64,000 nucleotides of DNA from Chloroflexi bacterium CFX4. Its GTDB lineage: Bacteria > Chloroflexota > Anaerolineae > Aggregatilineales > UBA2796. Numbering within the stretch: the stretch's first letter is position 1; every line of letters starts with the position of its first letter. Position numbers and translations under genes: made by a program. The stretch covers positions 1-64,000 of the forward strand of contig QWHC01000017.1 of the NCBI GenBank assembly GCA_021404685.1. Direction: 5' to 3'. This document shows, piece by piece, positions 17,766 through 26,728 of this stretch. The notes under the pieces were generated by a model, which was not told the origin of the DNA, searched no databases, and saw only the letters and a list, made by a program, of their open reading frames with translations.

Positions 17766-18689
17766 ATGCTGCGTTTTGCGGTGCGGCGCATGGCAGGCGT
17801 GTTCGTAACGCTCTGGCTGGCGGCAACGCTCACGTTTGTGGCGCTGCGCCTTGCGCCAGGCGATGCCATCACGCTGCAACTGACGCTCAGCGGCGCAACG
17901 GATAGCCAAATCGCAGCACGGCGGGCAGCCCTTGGGTTGGATGCGCCACTTGCCGAGCAGTATCTTGGCATGTGGCAGGGCATCTTGCGTGGCGATTTGG
18001 GTGTCTCGCTGGTGAATGGGCGTCCTGTGGCAGTGATCATTGGCGAGCAACTCGGCGCAACGTTGGCGCTGGCAGTTGGTGCGTTGTGTGTTGGTGTGGT
18101 CTTGGGCGTTGGGCTAGGCGCTGGCGCGGCACTTGGTCAGCCTGTGGTGCGCCAAGTGTGCGAAGGTGTGATTGTGCTGCTGCTTGCTACGCCAATCTAC
18201 TGGCTTGGCACATTAGCAATCTATCTGTTCGCCGTGTGGCTGGGTTGGCTGCCATCGGTTAGCAGCGGCAATGAGCTGCGCGCTTTGCTCTTGCCGTGTG
18301 GCGTGTTGGGCATCTCGCTAAGTGGGAGTCTTGGGCAAGTCACCGCGGCGTCACTGCGTGAGGTGCAGCAAGCGACCTTCGTGCAAACAGCGCGTGCCAA
18401 AGGTTTGCCTGCGCGCTTGATCGTATGGCGGCACATGCTGCGTGCAAACAGCAGCGTGCTCATCAGCCTGATTGGGCTGCAAGGCGGCTTTCTGATCGGC
18501 GGCGCCGTCATCACGGAGGCGCTGTTCACGCGGCGCGGCATCGGGCAGCTTGTGTTGGCTGCCGTCAATGGGCGCGATTATCCGGTGGTGCAAGGTGTGG
18601 TGCTGCTCAGTGCTGCTGCTTACGCTTTGCTCAGCGTGGCAGCGGATATTTTGGCGGCATGGAACGATGCACGCCTGCGGGAAGGCTAG
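17766..18689 (+). CDS. ABC transporter permease, DppB type
   Basis: A 307-residue permease with about six membrane spans. The N-terminal TM and periplasmic loop (ALRLAPGDAI, RAALGLDAPLAEQYL) and the cytoplasmic EAA-like loop (TARAKGLPARLIVWRHMLRA) are typical of DppB/OppB. It starts 5 nt after the binding-protein stop and is followed after 3 nt by the second permease. Probably forms a heterodimeric channel with that partner. Confidence 0.9.
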   Translation: MLRFAVRRMAGVFVTLWLAATLTFVALRLAPGDAITLQLTLSGATDSQIAARRAALGLDAPLAEQYLGMWQGILRGDLGVSLVNGRPVAVIIGEQLGATLALAVGALCVGVVLGVGLGAGAALGQPVVRQVCEGVIVLLLATPIYWLGTLAIYLFAVWLGWLPSVSSGNELRALLLPCGVLGISLSGSLGQVTAASLREVQQATFVQTARAKGLPARLIVWRHMLRANSSVLISLIGLQGGFLIGGAVITEALFTRRGIGQLVLAAVNGRDYPVVQGVVLLSAAAYALLSVAADILAAWNDARLREG

Positions 18690-18692
18690 TCT

Positions 18693-19466
18693 GTGCGGCG
18701 GATAGGGTTCTTTGGGCAGTTATTAGGGCTGCTGGTGCTGGTTAGCCTGTGTGCGCCGCTCATCGCGCCTTACGATCCGTTGGCAGAGGTTAGCCCACCG
18801 TTGGCGGCGCCTTCTGGGCAGCATCTTTTCGGCGCGGATTTGATCGGGCGCGATGTATTCAGCCGTGTGTTGCATGGCGGTGCGCGCACGCTCAGCATCG
18901 CCCTAACCGCCTTTGCTTGCACAGTGCTAATTGGTGGCGCGCTCGGTATAAGCGCGGGCTTTTTCGGTGGCGTCCTCGATGCAGTGATCGTGAGTTTGAC
19001 CGATGCACTTTTGGCAATTCCAAGCCTGTTGATCGCGCTCAGTCTGCTGACGTTGGCAGGCAGCGGCAGCCTGCAAATTGCGCTAGCGGCGGCGCTCAGC
19101 GGCTTGCCCGCCTATCTGCGTGTGGTACGTGCCGCAGCACGTTCAACGCGCACTCAGCCGTATATTGAGGCGGCGCGTGCAGTGGGTGTGGGTTCGTTTG
19201 GCTTGCTGTGGCGGCACGTGCTGCCCAACACCGCGCCCATTTGCCTTTCGGCGGGCATGGTGGCGCTGGCATGGGCAATCTTAAATGCCGCCACACTGCA
19301 TTTTCTAGGGTTCGGCAGCGATCCCTCACTGCCTGAATGGGGTGCCATGTTGGCAGAGGGGCGCGCCGTTTTTCGGGCTGCGCCGTGGGTGGCGTGTGCG
19401 CCGGGCGTGGCACTGACGCTCACGTTGTTCGCGGCGAATGGCGTTGCTAAGCGCTTAGCGCGTTAG
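18693..19466 (+). CDS. ABC transporter permease, DppC type
   Basis: A 257-residue second permease with a GTG start. It has the DppC-style FGADLIGRDVFSRVLHGGART segment after the first span, about five further spans and the EAA loop EAARAVGVGSFGLLWRHVLP. It is shorter than many DppC proteins because the cytoplasmic N-terminal tail is minimal. No ATPase gene follows: the next gene is convergent and overlaps by 4 nt. The ATP-binding subunits must be encoded elsewhere. Confidence 0.88.
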   Translation: MRRIGFFGQLLGLLVLVSLCAPLIAPYDPLAEVSPPLAAPSGQHLFGADLIGRDVFSRVLHGGARTLSIALTAFACTVLIGGALGISAGFFGGVLDAVIVSLTDALLAIPSLLIALSLLTLAGSGSLQIALAAALSGLPAYLRVVRAAARSTRTQPYIEAARAVGVGSFGLLWRHVLPNTAPICLSAGMVALAWAILNAATLHFLGFGSDPSLPEWGAMLAEGRAVFRAAPWVACAPGVALTLTLFAANGVAKRLAR

Positions 19467-20059
19467 TAAACGTATCCGTTGGCAAACTTCAAAAGCGTTT
19501 CTTGCCCTGCCTCACGGCTGGAGGCGCGCAAAATCCAGTTGCCGTTAATCCAGCCAAACTCGTAGTAGGTGTAGGTGAAGCCAGAATAGACCGCAAAATA
19601 GTAGGGCGTGCGCGCCTCTGGAAAGCGCTTGAGCGTGCTGCCTGTATCTGTGCCGTTAGCGCGCTCCAGAAAGCCGCTGAAAACCTGATCAAGCGTTGGT
19701 GTGCCGTCGGGAATGTATTCCACCTCAAGGCGCACGGGCTTGCCTTCCACCTCATAATCTGCCACGCCGTGCCGTCTGCCTTCAACGGCATCCAGCGTAT
19801 CCACATCAAGGGCAATGCGTAGATAATCGCCAGCGCGTTCACGCAGGATTAGGTAGCCAGCGGTATCAGCCTCCAGCGGACGGCGGCGCTGATTAAAGCG
19901 TTCTTCGACAGGTGAATGTGCATTGATGAACCATAGGCTGTAGGCGAACAGGAGCGCTGCACCAACAAACATGAGAATCACAAAGATCGATCCGCTGCTG
20001 CGCCAAGCCTGTTTTGGGCGCGGTGCTTGATCTTCCGAAAGCGTGAGGTTGCCTTGCAT
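19463..20059 (-). CDS. Membrane-anchored protein of unknown function
   Basis: About 198 residues, not recognised. A polar N-terminus of about 25 residues is followed by one membrane span (SIFVILMFVGAALLFAYSLWF) and an extracytoplasmic domain of about 150 residues rich in aromatic residues near the end (YYFAVYSGFTYTYYEFGW). A GTG 24 nt upstream (20083) is an alternative start. The ATG at 20059 has AGAGAGG 13 nt upstream, a long but usable spacing. Convergent with the DppC-like gene (4-nt overlap). Confidence 0.65.
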   Translation of the reverse strand: MQGNLTLSEDQAPRPKQAWRSSGSIFVILMFVGAALLFAYSLWFINAHSPVEERFNQRRRPLEADTAGYLILRERAGDYLRIALDVDTLDAVEGRRHGVADYEVEGKPVRLEVEYIPDGTPTLDQVFSGFLERANGTDTGSTLKRFPEARTPYYFAVYSGFTYTYYEFGWINGNWILRASSREAGQETLLKFANGYVY

Positions 20060-20152
20060 GGTGTGAAATGTGCCTCTCTGCACAGGTAATTATTGCGTCC
20101 TATTTCACAAGTTAGGCACGATCATAGCAGAAATCGGCTCATTGTGGCAGTT

Positions 20153-21427
20153 CTAGGCAAGGTTCAAGCGCGCCACCACATCGCGCACGGCGTTGATCTC
20201 GCGCCCAACTGGGTAGCCGCCTTCGCCTTCCACGCTCTGCATGGCGCCGCGAATATCCTTCAAGCCGCTGCCTGTCACCAACAGCACCACAGATTCGCCC
20301 GTCCGCACCACACCAGACTCAACCGCTTTGATCAGCCCTGCATAGGCAGCCGCACAAGCAGGTTCGGCAAAAACGCCGCTGGCACGCGCCATTGAGGGAA
20401 TCGCTGCTAAAATTTCCGCGTCGGTCACACGCAAATAAGCGCCGCCTGTCTCGCGCACGGCGCGCAATGCCTTTGTGCGGTCGCTGGGCAGCCCTGCCGA
20501 GATGCTGTCGGCAAGCGTTTCGGTGCCGCCGCGCTGCATAGCCTCTGCCGAAATGCCTTGTTCCCATGCGCGCACAAGGTTATCGCTGCCCGCCGCCTGC
20601 ACACCAATCAAGCGTGGTATGCGCTCAACCCAGCCCAATTGGTGCAGATCGTAGAAGCCTTTATGCTGTCCGGCGATGATGTTACCATCGCCCACACTGA
20701 CGATCAGGGCATCGGGTGATTGCCAACCAAGCTGCTCACAAATCTCAAGAGCGGCGGTCTTTTTTCCCTCAGCCGTGTAGGGATTCATGCCCGTGTTGCG
20801 GCAGTACCAGCCATACTCGGCGCTTGCCTGAAGGCTGAGCGCGTAGGCATCATCATAAGTGCCATCCACCAGCAGCACCGTTGCGCCATAGACCAACAAC
20901 TGGGCGATCTTGGCGGGCGGCGCTTTGGCTGGCACGAAAATGACTGCCCGCATACCCACACTGGCGCACAGCCCTGCTAGGGCGGCGGCGGCGTTGCCCG
21001 TGCTTGCCGTCGTGATCACGTTCACGCCAAGCTGCTGAGCGCGCCCAACGACCATTGCGCTGGCACGGTCTTTGAGCGAGCCTGTTGGGTTGCGTCCGTC
21101 ATCCTTCAGCCAGACTTCGCGCAGCCCAAGGGCAGCGGCAAGGCGCGGCGCGGGAATAAGCGGCGTCCAGCCGACGTGCAGCGGCGGGATGTGCGCTGTT
21201 TCGGTCATGGGCAGCAGCGGAAGGTAGCGCCACATGGTCAGGGTATGCGGCTGTGTTTGCGCGCTAAGGTGTGCTGGCGTCAGGTCACGGCGCAACGCCG
21301 TGTAGTCGTAGCGCATATCAAGCGTGCCAACTGCGCCGCAGGTTGGGCAAGTATAGGTGACAATGTCGAGCGCGTAGGCGCGTCCGCACAACGCGCATTG
21401 GTAGTGGGAGAGGTAGGTTTGGGTCAT
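20153..21427 (-). CDS. thrC: Threonine synthase
   Basis: A 424-residue PLP enzyme making threonine from O-phosphohomoserine. The N-terminus has a zinc-ribbon pair (CALC and CPTC), common in one class of threonine synthases. The PLP lysine lies in NPTGSLKDRA, the TASTGNAAAALAG phosphate-binding loop follows, and the glycine-rich VTGSGLKD occurs near the C-terminus. It overlaps the upstream OLD-like gene by 4 nt (ATGA), making translational coupling likely. The zinc ribbon and SLKDR site favour threonine synthase over other fold-II PLP lyases. Confidence 0.93.
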   Translation of the reverse strand: MTQTYLSHYQCALCGRAYALDIVTYTCPTCGAVGTLDMRYDYTALRRDLTPAHLSAQTQPHTLTMWRYLPLLPMTETAHIPPLHVGWTPLIPAPRLAAALGLREVWLKDDGRNPTGSLKDRASAMVVGRAQQLGVNVITTASTGNAAAALAGLCASVGMRAVIFVPAKAPPAKIAQLLVYGATVLLVDGTYDDAYALSLQASAEYGWYCRNTGMNPYTAEGKKTAALEICEQLGWQSPDALIVSVGDGNIIAGQHKGFYDLHQLGWVERIPRLIGVQAAGSDNLVRAWEQGISAEAMQRGGTETLADSISAGLPSDRTKALRAVRETGGAYLRVTDAEILAAIPSMARASGVFAEPACAAAYAGLIKAVESGVVRTGESVVLLVTGSGLKDIRGAMQSVEGEGGYPVGREINAVRDVVARLNLA

Positions 21428-23154
21428 GCGAGTGCCTCAGCAGGCTTGGCTTTTTGGGCAGTTTCTAAGATGGCATCAAGTTTTTCAGTGATTTCGGGAT
21501 CAATTTCTTCGGCAGGGACGTAATTCGCCAAAATATGATAGTTCGCTTTCCGCATTTGGTTTGCCAAACCTAGCCCTTCGTAGTAGTTCTCGAAAAGTGG
21601 ATCGAGAAACTCATCGGTTGCTTTCAAGTCAGGCGACCATGGACTAGGCTTGCGCTGTGTGGCAAACGCCTGCACGAAACGATCTATCTGATCACGCATT
21701 GTTTGAAGACGCCGCTCAACAAAAAGCGGCATATCACCATCATCAGGGTTTGCCTGTGCATAGGCAAACAGGGTTGCTGCGCTGCACACATAGTTCTCAA
21801 TCTCGCGGCGCTGCCACATCAAAGTTTTAAGCGGTTCTGGTGGCAAAGCCTTATCCAAGCGGTCAAAGATTGCCACGCCGGCCAGATCGGGATACGCCTC
21901 GCGCAGTCCGTAAAAGTGATCACGTGCCGTTTGTGGATTGTTGCCGTCTATGTAGTGGACAAAGACACTCTCTAGCATTTGGCTGGCAGGGTGATTGAGC
22001 CGCTTTGCAAAAGACCGTAAGATGCTCAAATCCGTTGCGCCTTCCAGATAAAGCACCCACCCTTTGCGCTCAGCTTGATAGTAGTGATTGGCAGGAATAT
22101 CGCGGAGCGCTTTGCGAAGTTGGCTGCCGCGATCATTGATGCGGCGCGGCTGCTTACCAATGAAGGCAATCACAATTCCGCGTGAGGCTGCCTCATCTAG
22201 CATCACTTCTGAATGGCTGGCAATTAAAACTTGTGAGCTGTGTTGCTGGGCTGTTTCGGTTAGCAGGTTATAAATTTCACGTTGGCGGATGATCTCTAGA
22301 TGTGCATCAGGCTCATCAAGCAGCAGCACACTGTTGGGGTGTGTATGCAGATATGCTAATAGCAATAACACCTGCTGCAAACCGCGTCCTGAAGAGGAAA
22401 TATCCAGTTTGGCATCCCCTTCACGCTCTTTGTAGGCAAGTGTGATCTCACCGCGCTCTGGAATATATTCAGGTGGCAGCAACCTGGCTCCAAAAGAGGT
22501 TTGAATATGTCGTGTGATCGAATCCCAAGCTGCTTGGCTGTTTTCGTAGAGTTGGTGGCATAAGTTTCGCAGCACCTGCGCCGTCTGCCCTTCGCCAATC
22601 AAAACATTGATCCGTCCGCTATCCACTTTAGCCTCTGTTGAGGCTAAGCCCGACATTGGCGGCAAATAGGCAACGTTGATCTGAGCTGCCTGTGAGGGGA
22701 CAGGCATACGCTGTGGGTTGCGATCTTCGCTCAGGCGGAGCGGGCGGCAATATAATGATTCTGAGTTTGCGTAGTCAAACTCCAAGCCGCAGTTCCACAC
22801 TTCCGCTTGTGACTCGCCGGAGACGATAATGTCAACGCGCACATTCTGCGTGATCGGCTTCCCATTTTGGCGGCGCACATTACGCTTGTCTAGGTCACGC
22901 CACAGCAAATCTGTGTTGGGAACAGGTACCGCAATTAGATCGCGGCGGTTAATCGTAACACCGCTACGCTTCTCTGCGGCACTGCCGCGCCTTCGGGTTA
23001 ACCACGCCTTCAAACCAATATCCCAAAGCGCAAGTGCCTGCAAGGCTGTGGTTTTGCCTGAATTGTTCGGCCCGATGAAAACAACCGTGCTGCCGAGTTC
23101 AATTTCAGCCTCAGTAAGGCGCTTGAAGTTTCGGATTTTCAGCTTGGTAAGCAT
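21424..23154 (-). CDS. OLD-like AAA ATPase with TOPRIM domain
   Basis: A 576-residue probable ATP-dependent nuclease of the OLD (overcoming lysogenization defect) superfamily. The ABC-type ATPase half has Walker A GPNNSGKT (29-36), a signature-like SSSGRGLQQ (253-261), Walker B VLLLDEPDAH (276-285) and an ASHS H-loop (312-315). The C-terminal half reads as TOPRIM: LEGATD (acidic E371), IFDRLD (D431/D434) and REIENY near 450. OLD nucleases act in DNA repair and phage defence, some with a UvrD-like partner (Gabija). No helicase partner is present. It lies between arcC (13-nt gap) and thrC (4-nt overlap). The start has a GAGGG site. Confidence 0.85.
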   Translation of the reverse strand: MLTKLKIRNFKRLTEAEIELGSTVVFIGPNNSGKTTALQALALWDIGLKAWLTRRRGSAAEKRSGVTINRRDLIAVPVPNTDLLWRDLDKRNVRRQNGKPITQNVRVDIIVSGESQAEVWNCGLEFDYANSESLYCRPLRLSEDRNPQRMPVPSQAAQINVAYLPPMSGLASTEAKVDSGRINVLIGEGQTAQVLRNLCHQLYENSQAAWDSITRHIQTSFGARLLPPEYIPERGEITLAYKEREGDAKLDISSSGRGLQQVLLLLAYLHTHPNSVLLLDEPDAHLEIIRQREIYNLLTETAQQHSSQVLIASHSEVMLDEAASRGIVIAFIGKQPRRINDRGSQLRKALRDIPANHYYQAERKGWVLYLEGATDLSILRSFAKRLNHPASQMLESVFVHYIDGNNPQTARDHFYGLREAYPDLAGVAIFDRLDKALPPEPLKTLMWQRREIENYVCSAATLFAYAQANPDDGDMPLFVERRLQTMRDQIDRFVQAFATQRKPSPWSPDLKATDEFLDPLFENYYEGLGLANQMRKANYHILANYVPAEEIDPEITEKLDAILETAQKAKPAEALA

Positions 23155-23167
23155 AGAACGCTTTCCC

Positions 23168-24112
23168 TCAGCTTGGCACGAACCAGGTGCCGTTTTCGCG
23201 GCGCAGTGCCGCCGCTAGGTTCGGCGGATCAGTAATGACCGCCGACGGACCGCCGCGCTCCAAAAAGCGGATGACTGCCTCTACTTTTGGCTTCATGCTG
23301 CCCGCCGCAAAATGCCCTTCTGCCATGTATTGGCGCGCCTCTTGCAGCGTGATGCGCTCTAAGAAGCGCTGTTCGGGCGTGTTAAAGTTGATTGCCACAC
23401 GCGGCACGCCGGTCGAGATCAGAAATAGGTCTGCGCCAAGCCCGGTTGCCAACAAACTGCTCGCCCGATCTTTATCAATGACGGCGTACACGCCGCGCAG
23501 CTCGCCTTTTTCGTTCCGCACCACAGGAATGCCGCCGCCGCCGCAAGCAATCACCACATAATCCTTGTAGAGCATTTCGCGGATGGCGTCCAACTCCACG
23601 ATTTCGGTCGGCTGTGGCGAGGCAACCACGCGCCGCCACCCACGCCCAGCATCCTCGACCACCTGCCAGCCGTCTGCCTCAAATGTCCGTGCCTCTGCCT
23701 CGTTCAGAAAGCCGCCAATCGGCTTATCGGGACGCTCAAAGGCAGGGTCATCACGGCGGACGACCGTCTGCGTCACGATGGTGATGACGCTCTGATTGAT
23801 GCCCAAGGCGCGCAAGCTGTTGCGGAGTGCTTGCTGCACCATATAGCCGATGGCGCCCTGTGTATCGGCAACGATCAAATCCAGCGGCACGGTATGCACT
23901 TCATGCGCGGCAAGCTCGGCACGCCGCAAAATAAAGCCGACTTGCGGACCGTTGCCGTGCGTGATGACCACGCGCCAGCCCTGTTTGATCATCATGGCGA
24001 TGTGTTCGCATGTCTCGCGCACGGCATCCCACTGATAGCGTATCTCGCGGCGTTCGTTGCTCTGGATGAGTGAATTGCCGCCAATGGCAACCACCACGAT
24101 TTTGCTGGGCAT
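23168..24112 (-). CDS. arcC: Carbamate kinase
   Basis: A 314-residue amino-acid-kinase-fold enzyme interconverting carbamoyl phosphate plus ADP with carbamate plus ATP. It has the family N-terminus VVVAIGGNSL, the substrate loop THGNGPQVG, VTQTVV and CGGGGIPV, plus a C-terminal PKVEAVIRFLE helix. Length matches the family. No arcA or arcB lies next to it, so an arginine deiminase operon is not evident here. The start has AAAAGGA 9 nt upstream. It is first in the compact arcC-OLD-thrC unit. Confidence 0.93.
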   Translation of the reverse strand: MPSKIVVVAIGGNSLIQSNERREIRYQWDAVRETCEHIAMMIKQGWRVVITHGNGPQVGFILRRAELAAHEVHTVPLDLIVADTQGAIGYMVQQALRNSLRALGINQSVITIVTQTVVRRDDPAFERPDKPIGGFLNEAEARTFEADGWQVVEDAGRGWRRVVASPQPTEIVELDAIREMLYKDYVVIACGGGGIPVVRNEKGELRGVYAVIDKDRASSLLATGLGADLFLISTGVPRVAINFNTPEQRFLERITLQEARQYMAEGHFAAGSMKPKVEAVIRFLERGGPSAVITDPPNLAAALRRENGTWFVPS

Positions 24113-24143
24113 CTATAAAATCCTTTTGGAAAGGTGCAAAAAA

Positions 24144-24839
24144 TTATTGTTTGCCGGTAAAGCGGTAGCCCACGCCGTATTCGCTTTGAATATAGGTTGG
24201 CGTTTTGGGATCAGGCTCGATTTTGCGGCGCAAGTGCGACACATAAATGCGCGGATAGTGATGCTCTGTGTGATATTCAGGTCCCCACACCTGCTCCAAA
24301 AGCTGGTTGAAGGTCAGCACCTGCCCGCGATTTTTGACGAGGATGGCGATCAGCTTGAATTCCGTCGGTGTTAGGCGCATCTCTTGCCCATTCACCCAGA
24401 CGCGGCGCGCATTAATGTCTACGGTCAAATAATCGTCGCTATAGGCAACTGTTTGCAGCGTTTCGTCATCACGTGCGGCACGGCGCATTAAGGCACGCAC
24501 CCGTGCATGGAATTCCATATTGCGGATCGGCTTGATCATGTATTCATCAGCGCCCACGTTCAGCCCGCGTGCAATTTCTTCTTCCGAGATAGCGTGCGCG
24601 GTCATGATCAAGATCGGCACGTTGGAAAGTTCGCGGATACGCTGGCAGACCGTTAAACCATCCATCATCGGCAGTGCCACATCCAGCACAACTAAGTTTG
24701 GACGCTGTTCGTGGAACATCCGCAAGCCTTCCAAGCCGTTGGTTGCGGTGCAGGTCTCGTAGCCGTGCTGCTCTAGATCAAGCTGCAACAGCCGATTCAT
24801 CTCGGAGTCATCCTCAACAATCAATACTTTGACAGCCAT
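24144..24839 (-). CDS. OmpR/PhoB-family response regulator
   Basis: A 231-residue transcription factor. The receiver (about 1-120) has VLIVEDDSEMN, phosphoacceptor Asp in LVVLDVALPMMDG, a switch Thr in ILIMTAH and Lys in EYMIKPIRN. The winged-helix domain (about 135-230) has LTPTEFKLIAILVKN and HYPRIYVSHLRRKIE. No sensor kinase adjoins it, so it is an orphan here. The reading frame extends upstream to 25028, but MAVKVLIVEDD at 24839 is the natural start. It lies downstream of the polysaccharide genes, 121 nt away with a hairpin between. Confidence 0.9.
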   Translation of the reverse strand: MAVKVLIVEDDSEMNRLLQLDLEQHGYETCTATNGLEGLRMFHEQRPNLVVLDVALPMMDGLTVCQRIRELSNVPILIMTAHAISEEEIARGLNVGADEYMIKPIRNMEFHARVRALMRRAARDDETLQTVAYSDDYLTVDINARRVWVNGQEMRLTPTEFKLIAILVKNRGQVLTFNQLLEQVWGPEYHTEHHYPRIYVSHLRRKIEPDPKTPTYIQSEYGVGYRFTGKQ

Positions 24840-24918
24840 GTGCGCTTCCACCTGAAGAAAATATAGAGACAATAAGGCGCAAGTGCGCTTGATCAATTGT
24901 AGCACGCTTGTCAGCGAA

Positions 24919-24950
24919 GGCGAAAGCCTGAGGGAAGCAAGGCTTTCGCC
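24919..24950 (-). terminator. Hairpin between rmlA-like and response regulator genes
   Basis: GGCGAAAGCC (24919-24928) pairs perfectly with GGCTTTCGCC (24941-24950), 11 nt past the stop of the nucleotidyltransferase gene. It lacks a T tract, so it may be an RNA-stabilising structure or a weak terminator. Confidence 0.45.
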
Positions 24951-24960
24951 ATGTACGCTC

Positions 24961-26049
24961 TTAGAGTAACCCAACCTTGCTGTGATCGCCCAGTGTGAGC
25001 GATAGCACACGTGGGCGCGCCGCCGCACGGTTCAGCACCACATTGCGCCCGATCAGGCTATCTTGAATGCGCGCTTCAATATGGCTGATGGTGCTGTGTT
25101 CTAGCACAATGCTGTACTCAATCTCGCAGTTTTCGACCACCGTATGATGGTAAATGCTGGTGAACGGACCGATGTAGCTGTTCACAATCTGTGCGTCTTC
25201 GCCGATGATGGTCGGTCCGCGCACGATGCTGTTGATGATCTGCGCGCCGCGCTCAACCGTCACACGCTGATCTACTTGAGAGGCGCTATCCACACTGCCT
25301 GCCATATAGGGTGTCAGTTCTTCCAGCACGAGGCTGTTGGCGCGCAGCATATCAATCGGCTTGCCAGTATCAATCCACCAGCCGCGATGCACATGCGGGA
25401 AAACGTTATAGCCGTGATCGATCAACCACTGGATGGCGTCCGTGATCTCTAGTTCACCACGAAAGGACGGCTGAATCTGCTGAACTGCTTCAAAGATGTG
25501 CGAGTCGAACATATAAATGCCGACCAACGCCAGATTGCTTGGCGCAACTTTGTAAAGCGGATTGCGCCCCGGCTTTTCGATCAACTGCTCAATGCGCCCA
25601 TCGGCGGCAAGTTTGGCAATGCCATAGTGTTCAGGCTGCTCAACCGCCGTCAGCACAATTTGGCTGTTCCAATCGGCATGGTTGGCAAAATCAGCGATTA
25701 GTGGGCTGATGCCGCCTTGGATCACATTATCGCCGAGGAACACCACAAAGCGATCCTCACCGATAAAATCGTGTGCAATGTGGACAGCGTGGGCTAAACC
25801 ACGCGGCGCATCCTGTGGAATATAGGTCACTTGCACACCAAAACGCGCACCATCGCCCACTGCCTCTTGGATTTCAGGCGCAGTGTCGCCAACGATGATA
25901 CCGATCTCGCTAATGCCAGCATCACGGATCGTCTCCAAGACGCGGAACAGCACCGGCTTATTGGCAAGCGGCATCATCTGCTTGGCGCGTGTGTAGGTGA
26001 GTGGATACAGGCGTGTGCCTTTGCCACCGCTTAAGATTAGCCCTTTCAT
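24961..26049 (-). CDS. Glucose-1-phosphate thymidylyltransferase, long form
   Basis: A 362-residue nucleotidyltransferase that activates glucose-1-phosphate (dTDP-glucose), the first step to dTDP-rhamnose and related sugars. The catalytic domain (about 1-240) has LSGGKGTRLYPLT, the metal or sugar site FLGDNV and IEKPGRNP. The C-terminal 120 residues form a left-handed beta-helix repeat region (VERGAQIINS, IVRGPTIIGE, AQIVNSYIG), as in the RmlA-long subfamily. Acceptor specificity is inferred. The gene starts 2 nt after the tyrosine-kinase-like gene in a polysaccharide unit. Confidence 0.88.
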   Translation of the reverse strand: MKGLILSGGKGTRLYPLTYTRAKQMMPLANKPVLFRVLETIRDAGISEIGIIVGDTAPEIQEAVGDGARFGVQVTYIPQDAPRGLAHAVHIAHDFIGEDRFVVFLGDNVIQGGISPLIADFANHADWNSQIVLTAVEQPEHYGIAKLAADGRIEQLIEKPGRNPLYKVAPSNLALVGIYMFDSHIFEAVQQIQPSFRGELEITDAIQWLIDHGYNVFPHVHRGWWIDTGKPIDMLRANSLVLEELTPYMAGSVDSASQVDQRVTVERGAQIINSIVRGPTIIGEDAQIVNSYIGPFTSIYHHTVVENCEIEYSIVLEHSTISHIEARIQDSLIGRNVVLNRAAARPRVLSLTLGDHSKVGLL

Positions 26050-26051
26050 GG

Positions 26052-26711
26052 TTACGCCTTTCCGTAGGTGCTGAGGGAAGAATCACGCGGCGCATTGGTG
26101 AGCGCCACACCGATAATGCGCGCATTGACCCGTGCCAGCGCCTCTTTGGCGCGCTGTGCATGGTCGCGGCGCGTGCTGCCTGCCTGTAAAACGAGCAGGA
26201 CAGCGTCTAGTTTGGTGGCAAGCAGCGGCGCATCGGCAGCCGCCAACGTTGGTGGTGCATCAAAGATCACGTAATCAGCCTGCGCCTTGAGTGCCGCGAT
26301 CAACGCCTCCATACGTTTGCCAACCAGCAGGTCGGCTGGGTTGGGTGGCTGTGCGCCGCTGGTCAGCACGCGCAGTCCGTCCACCATGGTGTTTTGTAAG
26401 GGTAGGGTGCTGGCATCCGCATTTTCAAGGATGGCAGTCGTCAAGCCGCGCCCATTCTCCAGCTTCCAAAAAGTGTGCTGGGACGGGCGGCGCAAATCGG
26501 CGTCCACCAAAATAACGCGGCTGCCCCCCTGTGCCATTGTGACGGCAAGGTTGGCAGCAGCAGCACTTTTGCCCTCATCCGCCGCCACAGAGGTGATCAA
26601 CAGCGTGTGGATCGCCTGATCCAGCGCGCTGAACTGAATATTCGTCCGCAGCACGCGAAAGGCTTCCGCCGCCGCAGAGCGCGGGTCTTTTAGGGTGATT
26701 AAATCGCTCAC
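26052..26711 (-). CDS. CpsD/CapB-type tyrosine-kinase ATPase
   Basis: A 219-residue cytoplasmic BY-kinase-like ATPase that normally pairs with a Wzz/CpsC membrane activator to control polysaccharide export. Walker A is AADEGKSAAAANLA, Walker A' is VILVDADLRRP, and Walker B is YVIFDAPPTLA. An AAAEAFRVLRTNIQF helix near the N-terminus is the usual oligomerisation element. The C-terminus (SSLSTYGKA) holds one Tyr instead of the usual tyrosine cluster. GTG start with a GAGGA site 8 nt upstream. It follows the Wzz-like gene by 17 nt. Confidence 0.88.
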   Translation of the reverse strand: MSDLITLKDPRSAAAEAFRVLRTNIQFSALDQAIHTLLITSVAADEGKSAAAANLAVTMAQGGSRVILVDADLRRPSQHTFWKLENGRGLTTAILENADASTLPLQNTMVDGLRVLTSGAQPPNPADLLVGKRMEALIAALKAQADYVIFDAPPTLAAADAPLLATKLDAVLLVLQAGSTRRDHAQRAKEALARVNARIIGVALTNAPRDSSLSTYGKA

Positions 26712-26728
26712 GGGCAGTTCCTCACAGG

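Noticed and set aside
21424..23154. Gabija phage-defence system
   Set aside because: The OLD-like protein is present but no UvrD-like GajB helicase is encoded next to it; the neighbours are metabolic genes.
24840..25028. N-terminal extension of the OmpR-type regulator
   Set aside because: The extension covers the intergenic hairpin and the end of the nucleotidyltransferase gene; the receiver begins exactly at MAVKVLIVEDD.
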